Source: Helianthus annuus (lineage: Eukaryota; Streptophyta; Magnoliopsida; Asterales; Asteraceae). From it: DNA of 64,000 bases. Both the position numbers and the translations under genes were made by a program. Positions within the stretch are counted from its first letter, which is position 1, and the number at the start of each line of letters is the position of its first letter. Below are positions 45,601 through 57,333 of this stretch, one piece after another. The notes under the pieces are model-generated. The model searched no databases, was not told the DNA's origin, and saw only the letters and a program-made list of their open reading frames with translations. The stretch spans positions 72,787,819-72,851,818 of the forward strand of contig NC_035440.2 in the NCBI RefSeq assembly GCF_002127325.2. Reading direction: 5' to 3'.

Positions 45601-45783
45601 ATTTTGTAGAACCGTTAGGATGGTTTCTTGAAATCCGAGCTTCGATCTCCACCCTCCATGTGTGCCCATTGATTTAGAAAACCATGGGACATCCAAAACC
45701 AGCCCACAAGATGCAAGAAACCATGGGTAAAGGTGTGTAACAGCTGGAAATGGCTGGAAAGCATTTCTGCTGATCTGGGAGGG

Positions 45784-45818
45784 GCTTACGGACCGTAAGC
45801 AACCTCATACGGTCCGTA
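45784..45818. repeat. Pair of TTACGG palindromes in 3' LTR C
   Basis: GCTTACGGACCGTAAGC (45784-45800) and TACGGTCCGTA (45808-45818) are each perfect around one base, about 190-220 bp upstream of the TATA box. Confidence 0.87.
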
Positions 45819-46613
45819 AGGGACCTGCAGACCAGCTATGTTTTCTTTTTGACAGTTTTGGCCCTTGTGCGCGTATAGTCGTGTTTTGGCACTTCTAACA
45901 CCCGTCAAACCCATTTTTGAGCTCTATTAGGATGTTAAAGTATAGGGAACATAAAGCATGCTCAAAAATATGCCGGATGTCGGTTCGTTTGGCCGTACGA
46001 TTGCGTTGTTCGGTTAATTACGACGGAAGTCGTAACGGACGCAAAAACGGTCCAAATTGCGCGACGAATGGATTTTTGACAAGCCAAACACTAAAACATA
46101 ATATTTTAATGCTTACATAAATTTTTGGATGTCCAGAAGTATTCAGAATGTAAGTTATGCGCGAAAATGCAAACTTATGCACTTTTTGACGCTTTTAGTC
46201 CCTGTATGAGCATAAAGTTTATTTTAGCACACCGAACCCCTCAAAGCCTATTTCTAAGCTATCTAAAGGATATTTAAGGTGTGTTTCACTTATGATCATG
46301 TTCCGGAATGTTCGTTACAGTTCAAATCGGCATACTTTCGCAGTTTGTCAGTTTTAGTCCCTGTAAGCGAATTGACTGGATTTCGCCATACCAAAGCCTT
46401 CAAAACTTATTTCTAAGTTATGTAAAGGTTATTTAAGGTATGTTAAGCATGAATTGATGTTCCGGAGTATTTGTCGCTTTTAACTGATTACGTTTACGCA
46501 CCAGTTTGTGTATAATTCTCCAGAAAGGGATATAGAGTTTGAAATCGAATAAAAGTCAAAACATGAAAACATCAAACATAAACAAACAAACACAAGGATC
46601 AAATAACTTTATT

Positions 46614-49600
46614 TCATTGATATTTGAACTGTTTACAATGATTACAAGCACAGATGTCACAGTCTCCCCTACTTGTGGAATTTCGTCCCGAAATTCGTTT
46701 AGAGGAAACTCGTGGGAAAAGGTGTGGATATTTCGCCTTCATTTGATCTTCACGTTCCCAAGTAAACTCAGGTCCACGTTTAGATTCCCAGCGAACTTTA
46801 ACCAACGGAATGCGCTTGCGTTTAAGCCATTTGACTTCACGATCCATAATTTCCACAGGTTTCTCAACAAAATGTAGTGTTTTATCAACACGGATTTCGT
46901 CAAGTGGTATGTGGAGGTTCTCATCAGCTAAACACTTTTTGAGATTGGATACGTGGAAGGTTGGATGAACATTTCCAAGTTCGGGAGGTAATGCAAGTCT
47001 GTAGGCTACCTTACCGATTCTTTCGACGATCTTGAATGGTCCAACGTATCTAGGTGCAAGTTTTCCCTTCTTTCCAAATCTGATCACACCTTTCCAAGGT
47101 GAGACCTTAAGTAATACACGATCACCGACTTGGAATTCTAAGGGCTTGCGTCGTTGGTCCGCGTAACTCTTTTGACGGCTTCGAGCTGCCTGTAAGTTAT
47201 CACGAACTTTCTTAACCTTGTCAGTTGTCTTTAGAATGAGGTCAGGTCCAGTAAGCTGAGCCTCACCTATTTCATTCCAGCAGACTTGTGAACGACATTT
47301 TCGACCATAGAGAGCCTCGAAAGGAGCCATGTTGATGCTGGAGTGATAACTATTGTTGTAGGAGAACTCAATCAATGGAAGATGTGAATCCCAACTACCA
47401 CCAAAATCGATCACACAAGCTCTAAGCATATCCTCCAGTGTCTGGATTGTTCTTTCAGTTTGGCCATCTGTTTGTGGATGATATGCTGTACTCAGATTGA
47501 GTTGGGTCCCCATAGCAGATTGCATGGTTCTCCAAAAACGAGAAGAGAAACGAGCATCTCTATCAGAAATAATGTTCAGGGGAACACCATGTCGAGATAC
47601 GATTTCATCCACATAGATTTTAGCCAGATCTTCAGCAGATAGATTCTCACGGATCGGCAGGAAATGCGCTGACTCTGTAAGACGATCAACAACTACCCAG
47701 ATGGCATCATGACCTTTCTTAGTGCGCGGGAGTTTGGTAATGAGATCCATAGCAATGTTTTCCCATTTCCAAACTGGGATCTCAGGTTGCTCCAAAAGAC
47801 CATAAGGATGCTGGTGTTCAGCCTTGACCTTGAGACAAGTAAGGCACTTTGAAACGTACAAGGCAATGTCTTTCTTCATACCAGGCCACCAATACTGAGT
47901 ACGAAGATCCTTATACATTTTGTCTGAGCCGGGATGAATAGAATAACGGGACTTATGGGCTTCATCCATAAGCAAAGTGCGAAGATCATCTTGGCTTGGG
48001 ACCCACAAACGGTCCATGAAATAATATGATCCATCTTCCTTCAGCACAAGATCAGGCTTAATGTGATAGGGTAATTCCTTACCCATCAAGTCTTGTGAAA
48101 CACAAGCCTGTTGAGCCTGAGTAATGCGTGCTTGGATATCAGATCGAGCATGAATAGCAGATTGAACACGAACACAATGAAGCACAGTACGTTCCTTACG
48201 ACTTAATGCGTCAGCCACAACATTCGCTTTACCAGGATGGTAGCGAATTTCGCAATCATAGTCGTTTAGGAGTTCGACCCAACGTCTTTGCCTCATGTTG
48301 AGTTCTTTCTGATTGAAGATATGCTGAAGACTTTTGTGGTCAGTGAAAACCACGCATTTTGTACCATACAAATAGTGTCTCCAGATTTTGAGAGCGAAGA
48401 CGACTGCACCCAACTCAAGATCATGAGTGGTGTAGTTTCTCTCATGTACCTTCAATTGTCTTGATGCATAGGCTATGACTTTATTCCTTTGCATTAGAAC
48501 ACAGCCAAGACCCAATTTCGATGCATCACAGTAAACAACAAAATCATCATTGCCTTCAGGCAAAGTGAGAATAGGTGCGTCACAAAGCTTCTGCTTCAAG
48601 GTCTGAAATGCTTCTTCTTGCTTAGAACCCCATTCAAAGGGTTTATTCTTCTGAGTTAGGGCAGTTAGAGGAACTGCAATCTTCGAGAAGTTCTCGATGA
48701 AGCGGCGGTAATAACCCGCAAGACCAAGAAAAGAACGAACCTCAGTAGGAGTAGTAGGCGTATCCCAATCCTTAATCGCACTGATCTTGGAGGGATCTAC
48801 ATGTATACCTTGTTCGTTGACAATATGTCCTAAAAATTGAACTTCCTTAAGCCAAAATTCACACTTGGAGAACTTGGCAAAAAGTTGCTCTTTTTTTAGG
48901 AGTTCCAGAGTAAGACGAAGATGGCGCTCGTGATCAGCTCGCGTCTTAGAATAAATCAAGATGTCATCAATAAAAACAATGATGAACTTATCCAAATAAG
49001 GCTTACAAACCCTATTCATTAAGTCCATGAAAACAGCAGGAGCATTGGTCAAACCAAATGGCATGACTGTGAACTCATAATGCCCATATCGAGTGCGGAA
49101 TGCTGTCTTGGGAATATCCTCTTCATGCACACGAAGTTGATGATACCCAGAACGAAGGTCAATCTTCGAGAAGCAAGTAGCACCCTGTAACTGGACAAAG
49201 AGATCATCAATGCGAGGTAGGGGATATCGATTCTTGATGGTAAGCTTGTTCAGCTCACGATAATCGATACACATTCTGAAGGATCCATCCTTTTTCTTGA
49301 CAAAAAGAACAGGAGCACCCCAAGGTGAAAAGCTAGGACGAATAAAACCTTTGTCAGAAAGCTCTTAAAGCTGCTTAGACAGTTCTTGCATCTCAGATGG
49401 TGCAAGAAGATATGGAGCTCTGGCAATAGGATTTGCACCAGGTACAAGATCAATACGGAACTCGACTTGGCGTGCTGGGGGTAGACCAGGTAACTCTTCA
49501 GGAAACAGCTCCGGATAATCCTGAACAACAGGGATATCTTGAATAGACTTACCTTGGTCTTTATCTGCCGTAACATGTGCCAGGAAGGCCACATAGTTCT

Positions 49601-51214
49601 TTCGCAGATAATTCCGAGCTTGAAAACAAGACATAAGCTTGAGGCTACTAGCAGGTTTTTCACCACGAACCTGTAGTATCTCACCTGACGAAAGCGGCAC
49701 ACGAACGATCTTCTCAAAACAAACTACCTCTGCGTGATGCTTGGCTAACCAATCCATACCCACAATGATGTCAAAGCTCCCAAGTTGCATAGGCGTGAGG
49801 TCAATAGGAAAAAGATGGTCGTTAAGGTTCAACTGGCAGTTGCGAAGAACAGAATCAAGAACAATGGGTTCACCATTCGCAACTTCTACTGTCAAAGGCT
49901 TTCCTAGTTTCGTTCTAGACACGCGAAGCAAAGGCTCAAAAGATAACGACACAAAACTCTTATCGGCCCCTGAATCAAAAAGAACAGATGCAGGTTGATT
50001 ATTAACTAAGAACGTACCATTCACCACCTCGTTGTCTGCTTGTGCCTCAACAGCATTCATATTAAAAGCTCGTCCACGAGCCTGAGCCTGAACTGGATTT
50101 GCATTAACCAGTCTTGGACACTGGTTTCGATAATGGGTCAGGTCTCCGCAATTAAAGCACGAGCCAGGAGGATAGTGAGGTCGTGCAGCTTGTGCTTGCT
50201 GTTGAACAGGTAGTTGAGCTCCCTGTTGGGCTGGATTTCTAGCAGAACGACAAACCTCTGCAAGATGACCCGATTTTCCACAGTTGGTACAGAAACGACA
50301 CGGGAGTTGCTGTTGATGGTGACTATTGCACCTATTGCACAAAGGTGCATTCCCTTCATACCGCTTCTTTGCGGGAGGCTGCGCTGGCTGATTGGGAGCC
50401 GCTTGGTTCTGTTGGGCAGTGATGGCAAAATTTTGGGAAGCCTTTCGCTTCCTAGAGCCCTTTGATGAGCCAGAATCCTTCCCTTCTTACCTTTCTTGCT
50501 ATCCCCTTTGTCAGACGCCTGATTCTTGCCCTTGTCACCCTTCCTATGCAATTTACCCTTTCTGATCTGCGATTCTATCAACGTCGCAGATAGTTCGATT
50601 GCCTGACGAACAGTGGTAGGTTTACTACCACTAACGATGTCTTGCACAGAGTCAGGTAGACCATCGATGTATCTTTCGATAGCCTTGTCAAGTGGGGTGA
50701 CCATTGTTGGGCATAACAAACTCAACTCTTCATATCTATCAGTATACACCCGGTGCTCACCACTAACCTGTTTCAGATCGTCAAACTCCCTTTCCAACTT
50801 TCATAGCTCATGACGAGGACAAAACTCACTCATCATGAGAGTTCTCAATTCAGCCCATGTTTGCGCTAAAGCGACTTCAGCACCTCGATCTCTCATAACC
50901 CCGTTCCACCATGTTAACGCCCTCTTCTGAAAAACACTTGAAGCAAACTCAACTTTGCGATTATCAGGACACTGAACATGACGGAAAGTACTCTCAATGC
51001 TCTCAAACCATTGAAGGAGCCCAGTTGCCCCCTCAGTACCACTGAACTTGAGTGGTTTAGCCGAATTGAAGCTCTTGAAGTTACAAGGAGCGTTCTGATT
51101 GATGTTGGCTTGGTTAAACTGAGCAATAAGATTCGGGAACGCAGCAGCCATATGCTGTGCGATGATTTCTGCCAGTTCGGCATTGGGTAGCTGATTTTCG
51201 CGTCGAGGAGGCAT
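46614..51214 (-). pseudogene. Gag-Pol polyprotein of element C
   Basis: The start MPPRREN is at 51214. Order: Gag; two knuckles ([31 protein letters not shown]); protease with intact [15 protein letters not shown] with [10 protein letters not shown] and FIDD; RNase H ([22 protein letters not shown]); integrase with [11 protein letters not shown] and CLTC, then D, D and E in [17 protein letters not shown] and [13 protein letters not shown] module ([20 protein letters not shown]); a chromodomain-like end ([17 protein letters not shown]). Lesions: TGA at 50801-50803, a frameshift near 50485-50495 in the basic linker, TAA at 49365-49367. The 886-codon stretch from 49274 is uninterrupted and reads through the PPT into the LTR. 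Confidence 0.96.
46662..46680 (-). promoter_or_regulatory. Polypurine tract of element C
   Basis: On the minus strand ACAAGTAGGGGAGAC directly precedes the LTR start TGTGACATCTG. Confidence 0.85.
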
Positions 51215-51856
51215 GCTAAAAAGAGGAAAACATGAGAGGAAACGAGTGAGATGATTAGATGAAAAGAACGAGACGAAACAAAATCAACAAAGCAAGGATG
51301 GTGGTCATTTGTCCGTATCACAAAGCAAACAAACGACACACGGTGACTAATCAAAGTAAATGGGCTCATAAATAATGCTTAGCGAAGACATGCTCGCCTA
51401 TAAGTGAACACTCACCCAGGAGTTCCCAGGTAAGAGTGACTGGTCCGATTATGTGGATTTGTACGAACACTCTAGCCTTAGACAGAAAACCCAGGGTACA
51501 GGCATTCACCCTTCCAGTTTGCACATGTTCACACTATTTAGAACCCAAAACTTTGACGAGATTTTGAAAACTTGGAAGGCATAAGGCCAAATGAATCATT
51601 TAAAAACAAATGATAAAGTTTTAAATCAAATTGAAAAACCAAAAAGGGTTCAAAACCATATAAGAAATCATTTGAAAACAGAAGATTGTTTTTCAAAAAT
51701 CGTTTTAGAAAACTGGGTTCTTGTTTTGGTGATCACCTAAGGATAGGTGAAGTGCATGTTTTAAGATCTAAACACAAGACAACTTATGTTGGGGTCCTAG
51801 AAAGGTTATAGTCTTGGTCAAAGCATTACTAATAACCTAGATCCCTATAACCATTA
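51215..51856 (-). other. Untranslated leader of element C
   Basis: No gene. The block at about 51398-51572 is conserved with element B's leader. The complementary words GTGAACA (51404-51410) and TGTTCAC (51526-51532) are kept. Confidence 0.6.
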
Positions 51857-51868
51857 GCTCTGATACCA
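51857..51868 (-). promoter_or_regulatory. Primer-binding site of element C (tRNAi-Met)
   Basis: TGGTATCAGAGC on the minus strand, seven bases from the LTR end. Confidence 0.93.
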
Positions 51869-51882
51869 ACTCTTCTGTCACA

Positions 51883-51925
51883 CCCCGACCACGTAAAACA
51901 TCAAATCGTGGCGGAAACGTCGGGG
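51883..51925 (-). promoter_or_regulatory. U5-end hairpin of 5' LTR C
   Basis: CCCCGAC (51883-51889) pairs with GTCGGGG (51919-51925); CACG (51890-51893) pairs with CGTG (51907-51910). It lies 15 bases from the PBS in the genomic RNA. Confidence 0.7.
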
Positions 51926-54474
51926 AGTGTTGTAACAGAATTATTGTTCCACAACCAAGGTAATTTAAATAATATTCTATTCATCACCCAAGGGTGAAAT
52001 ACATTGTTTCAAACGAGAACCCACAAGTTACATTGTCTTAAAATAAAAAAAAGAAATAAAGTACATAACAAGTTTTAACTAGTCTAGATCCATTTTATCG
52101 TCACTAAGGCCCAAGTCCACCCTATTGTATCACGATCATCCTATGCATTTGCTCCTGAAACACATGCGAAAATAGGTACGTCAGCATAAAAATGCCTGTG
52201 AGATACATAGGTTTTGTGAAAATAGGATCCATGACTTAGGTTTTAGAAAAAAATGTTTAATGAAATGTAGTCATGAACCTTGTTGATTGTATTGTTTGTA
52301 AATCATTTGAAAAACGATGGTAGATATGTATTTTTGAAAGAATAATGTATGGTTAAATGAATAACCAAGTAAAATAAGTTGTATAAAACAAGTTGTTTGT
52401 AAACAATGTATTGTGAAAAATATGTTATATAGCTAAACTGAAATGATTTAAACAACGCTGCGATGTGTAATATCATACAAACACTTATATATAGGAAGTA
52501 CCAGCGGCATATCCACCATGTTTGTATCATATTACACACGCCTCGTTACTTAAATCACTTACCCAAACCAACCACCAATGTAAACATGTTTATGTTTAAC
52601 CAAATGTCAAAATGTTTAAGCGAAAAACCATGTCTAACGTCAAGTGTATATCATGTAATGTGTGTAACAATGTCAAAATGTCTATGTCAATGTCAATCAT
52701 GTCATGTGTAAACAAAAGGTCATGTATGGTAAGTGAAATATGTATCAACTTAACCATAGGTGAAAATGCACAAAACAAAGTATTGAAGTAAAACTCAGTT
52801 TAAATCAACGTTATGTTTTGTGGAGATGCATGCTATACTGAATACAAACATTTATGCAGTATTGTGAAAATGCATACATCCAAGCCTTGTGACTGTGGTG
52901 ATAAACCTTTAAACAAATTAAAGGTTTATCGGTTTTTATGTTTAAATCGAATTCGGTCATTCCTTTCATCCAAACATACCCAGGATGTCAGGAACGGGAG
53001 TTGTCAATTCCTATGGTACCATTACCTACTAACGAGCGGCGTGATCAAAGTTAATGAATGTATATTGTCCCACTTAAACAAACCAAATGTCATACCCAAA
53101 ATATAAACATGTGATGAAAAACAAATGTACTAAGTATGATGAACATACATAGCATAAAAAGGTAATGTAAACCAATGTACTAAGTATGCGCTAAATGAGC
53201 ATACGTAGCATAAAATGTCATGTAAAATGATGTACTAGGTATGCACACTATGGACATACATAGCAAAAACATAATGAAATCATGTACTAATAGTGTACTA
53301 ATGAACATAGCAAGTATATGATATGAAAAAAATGAAAAGCACGAAAGTAACAAGTAGGCACATGTGTTTCGCCCCAAAATGTTTGAAAAACAGTAAAAGA
53401 GGGGACTATGTACTCACTTGAGATTGCTCAGAAGTCGTAGGATAACCACCAAGCAATGCTAGAAGGTCACGGAATCAAACGGCACCTATATAAGTATCTA
53501 CATTAATAAACGGACCTATCGGAGGATCGGGTAGTACGAGGGTTCGTAAACCAAATAAGTAGGGGAACTTATGTAATATGGTTTAACAAAGCCTACGTAC
53601 TAAAGCGAAACCTATCCTAAGTGCTTTTGACCCGTTACGACCCGCTTAGGTAGCTTATGCTACTTTAACGCGTCGTTCGCGTAAAACGCGTTTGGAATGC
53701 CTAACTAGCCCTATGATAAACAAGATATGCCTTAACATGTTCAATATTGTTGTTAAATCAGTTTAGATACCAGAAATTATGTTACATAGGCTTAAAATGA
53801 ATTTTGGCGTAAAAAGGGTATTTTGGTAATTTACCTAAGGCACATACATTACCTATCATACAACTAGTTAAACGATGTGACCATAAGGTATAACCTCGGA
53901 AGGTTATTCCCTATACAACTATGGTCACCTAAAGTGTTTGGTCGGATCCTAATGATCGACCAAATGGGTCGGGTTCGTAAGCATAAGCGATTGATTAGAT
54001 CGCTTACCTTTATGACCCTAAACAAGCACAAATCTAAAAGCGACGAGCTAAACATGCTAGAACATGTTTAGTAATGTTAGAAAACAGGTTTGGCATTAAA
54101 ACAAACGGTTTTAATACCCTAGAGTAGTTTGGTTACAAAATACGCGAGAAAACGCATTTTGGCCGAAACTACGACTCGTCACTGAGCCTAGATAACGTGG
54201 TAATCAGTAGGTATAGTCACTAGGGACTATAACAATCGTGATTATGCTCACGTTATGAAGTTCAAACGAACTTCGCGTTGACCATAAACTGGTCAACGCA
54301 GAAAGTCAAACACAGTTTGACTTAAACTCTAAAACGAACGAAAAACGCGAAAGAATACTTACAGAAGGTCCCCGCAAGATTGATTTCCAAGTATTTCTCA
54401 GGTATGAAGTGGTAATCACTCCAACTTAGAGAAAATCTCAGAAAATCAAGTGAGTTGGAAGTGAATTCATGGGG

Positions 54475-54485
54475 GGTATTTATAG
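54475..54485 (-). promoter_or_regulatory. TATA box of 5' LTR C
   Basis: CTATAAATACC on the minus strand. Likely the active promoter of element C. Confidence 0.7.
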
Positions 54486-54668
54486 ATTTTGTAGAACCGT
54501 TAGGATCGTTTCTTGAAATCCGAGCTTCGATCTCCACCCTCCATGTGTGCCTATTGTTTTAGAAAACCATGGGACATCCAAAACCAGCCCACAAGATGCA
54601 AGAAACCATGGGTAAAGGTGTGTAACAGCTAGAAATGGCTGGAAAGCATTTCTGCTGATCTGGGAGGG

Positions 54669-54703
54669 GCTTACGGACCGTAAGCAACCCCATACGGTCC
54701 GTA
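54669..54703. repeat. Pair of TTACGG palindromes in 5' LTR C
   Basis: GCTTACGGACCGTAAGC (54669-54685) and TACGGTCCGTA (54693-54703), unchanged from the 3' LTR. Confidence 0.87.
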
Positions 54704-55546
54704 AGGGACCTGCAGACCAGCTATGTTTTCTTTTTGACAGTTTTGGCCCCTGTGCGCGTATAGTCGTGTTTTGGCACTTCTAACACCCGTCAAACCCATT
54801 TTTGAGCTCTATAAGGATGTTAAAGTATAGGGAACATAAAACATGCTCAAAAATATGCCGGATGTCGGTTCGTTTGGCCGTACGATTGCGTTGTTCGGTT
54901 AATTACGACGGAAGTCGTAACGGACGCAAAAACGGTCCAAATTGCGCGACGAATGGATTTTTGACAAGCCAAACACTAAAACATAATATTTTAATGCTTA
55001 CATAAATTTTTGGATGTCCGGAAGTATTCAGAATGTAAGTTATGCGCGAAAATGCAAACTTATGCACTTTTTGACGCTTTTAGTCCCTGAATGAGCATAA
55101 AGTTTATTTTAGCACACCGAACCCCTCAAAGCCTATTTCTAAGCTATGTAAAGGATATTTAAGGTGTGTTTAACTTATGATCATGTTCCGGAATGTTCGT
55201 TACAGTTCAAATCGGCATACTTTCGCAGTTTGTCAGTTTTAGTCCCTGTAAGCGTATTGACTGGATTTCGCCATACCAAAGCCTTCAAAACTTATTTCTA
55301 AGTTATGTAAAGGTTATTTAAGGTATGTTAAGCATGAATTGATGTTCCGGAGTATTTGTCGCTTTTAACTGATTACGTTTACGCACCAGTTTGTGTATAA
55401 TTCTCCAGAAAGGGATATAGAGTTTGAAATCGAATAAAAGTCAAAACATGAAAACATCAAACATAAACAAACAAACACAAGGATCAAATAACTTTATTTC
55501 ATTGATATTTGAACTGTTTACAATGATTACAAACACAGATGTCACA

Positions 55547-55947
55547 ACTAGTAAGGGTAAATTTTGGGTGAACCTTATGTGTTAAGATGTGTTATGTGAT
55601 TTAAACATGTGAATGTGAAAATATGTTAAGTTTTAACATGATATTGGAATTTAGATTATGCATGTATACTTGTGCGTTTTTTGCGGTAGAAACGGTAAAA
55701 ATTGCGTTAAATGTGTAACTTGTTTGTCGAGCATGAAAATTGGAACTTATAAGATAATTTATGTATGCCTTAAAATGAAAAAATAGATAAGTTGACGAAA
55801 TTACGCGTGTTTGGATAATAATTTATGTAAACGTTTATGTATATATATTACGACGCGCAAATCGTAGATATATTACGTATAAACGAGAGTGTTAATGGGT
55901 TTACATGATAACGGTCACCAATAAAATCGTTCAAGTCGCAAAAATAT

Positions 55948-56000
<53 letters not shown>

Positions 56001-57328
56001 ACTCATCTATATATATTAACGTGCCAACATAATCAAAAACGAAGATTTTTTGAGAAAATCTCAAAGTTATGTGAAAATTATAAGAAAACAGAGAAACTTA
56101 GGATTTTTGTGATATATTGATTTATAAATCGTTCCTACATATAATAAGACGTGTAGAAATCAAACTGTGGGATTGCGCTATTTAAAAATACGCACCCAAA
56201 GGTGAGTGTCACTAAACCCCTCTTTTACTGCTTTGTATATGTTTTGGGGGTAGAACACGCCAAAAAGGGTTTAATAATGTTTTTGGATTAAAACATACCT
56301 TTTAATATAAATTATATATTTTCGTTGAAAATATATGGAGTTTGATAAATCATACATTTCGAGGTAAAACGTTTTTGATGAATATATGTTTTCGAGGGAA
56401 AACAATGGTGTGGTTGGAACGAATATTGCTTGGTCTCAAGAGAGTAAGTAACGGCATAGGCTTACATTTCGGTGGGGATTTCAGGGGATTCGTACAACAT
56501 CGTATATTAAATTTGTCATATTAGTAGGATATATATATATTGTACGTGAGGCAGACATCATATATGGTCTCAATATGAACCCGGCGCTAATGATGTCGTT
56601 TAATCGATTAAGTATTGTACGCAATGAATTGTTGGTAGATCTATCGGGTTGACAACCCCGTCGTGACCGGTCGCCCCGTGTCAAGTCAAGCGACGAATTT
56701 AAATTCTGGTTATTGTCTAGCATTGATTATCCCTACATGGTAAATATATAGTTCGTATTGTCTAGCTAACATACGATTCTGAACGTTGACACTATGAATT
56801 TAATATACAAAACTTGGGAAAATGCCTTAATGTCGAGCTTTAAAAATTTCGACGGATGACCCATGGATTTTATTAAGGAAGTAAATGGACTTTCTAAAAA
56901 TTAGATGGATGTTTTAAAATAAACACATAATCAGAAAGTTTTCCTTTGGGTCAAATTGCTTAGATTTGAATATGTGAACTCACCTTCCTTTGTGTTGACA
57001 CTTGATTTGAAACGTGTTCTACAGGTACTTGAATTCGGCTTCGAGAATTATGGCGTATCTTGTGTTTGTCGATGCATGTTTTGTCACTTAAAATGTTGGA
57101 CTGACTTTTAAACTTTCCGGGACTAATGTAATAAGATCTGTGAGGATCAAAGACAACTTTATCATGTCATGGTTATGTCGTGTTTTGGAACGTTAAATTA
57201 AAAATCTATGTTTAAAATAAGTAATATTGTCCAACAATATAATGCATCGAACATCAAGATAGAAATGGGCACCAACTTCCGTCACCACTACGTTTTAAAT
57301 TCCGCTGCAATGTTTTTGGGGTGTGACA
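55547..57328 (+). repeat. Element I 3' LTR, right part
   Basis: It starts with the second ACTAG copy and ends GGGGTGTGACA before TGGAC. It holds a (TA)n tract at 55933-55998. No gene; the frame at 56481-56723 is unrecognised. Confidence 0.85.
55933..55998. repeat. (TA)n microsatellite
   Basis: About 32 TA units. Confidence 0.96.
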
Positions 57329-57333
57329 TGGAC
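57329..57333. repeat. Target-site duplication of element I, right
   Basis: TGGAC after GGGGTGTGACA, identical to 34767-34771. Confidence 0.88.

Larger units (their letters stand above)
43758..46661 (-). repeat. Element C 3' LTR
   Basis: Starts TGTCACACCCC and ends GATGTCACA. Compared with the 5' LTR it lacks about 766 bp (equivalent to 52428-53191), with the junction at 44310/44311. It has the U5 hairpin (43765-43807), a TATA box (45590-45600) and U3 palindromes (45784-45818). Confidence 0.95.
43758..55546 (-). mobile_element. Element C: nearly complete Ty3/gypsy retrotransposon
   Basis: 11.8 kb between perfect ACTAG duplications, inserted in the 3' LTR of element I. On the minus strand: 5' LTR (51876-55546), PBS, leader, gag-pol (start at 51214), PPT, 3' LTR (43758-46661). 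LTRs of 3671 and 2904 bp are nearly identical apart from one 0.77 kb deletion in the 3' copy, indicating a recent insertion. It is the same family as element B. Three lesions in gag-pol make this copy defective. The chromodomain-like tail and tRNAi-Met primer suggest a Tekay/Del-type chromovirus. Confidence 0.95.
51876..55546 (-). repeat. Element C 5' LTR (3.7 kb)
   Basis: TGTCACACCCC ... GATGTCACA. The full-length version. It has the U5 hairpin (51883-51925), degenerate copies of the 55 bp repeat (about 53125-53330), a TATA box (54475-54485) and palindromes (54669-54703). Short open frames in it are mirrored in the 3' LTR and are not genes. Confidence 0.95.
34772..57328 (+). mobile_element. 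Element I: decayed Ty3/gypsy element with later insertions
   Basis: The TGTGACACCCGGCTTTCC start occurs at 34772 and 39811, and the end GGGGTGTGACA is at 57328, with TGGAC on both sides. The 5' LTR is truncated (34772-36038), the internal region (36039-39810) holds a degenerate gag-pol with large deletions, and the 3' LTR is split by J, K and element C. Without these insertions the 3' LTR would be about 3.8 kb. The first 1.27 kb of the two LTRs differ by only a few percent by eye. Confidence 0.9.

Noticed and set aside
45917..46120. Reading frame with near-identical copies at 54802-55005 and 12078-12269
   Set aside because: The repetition comes from homologous LTR sequence; the frames lie in U3 and have no recognisable domain.
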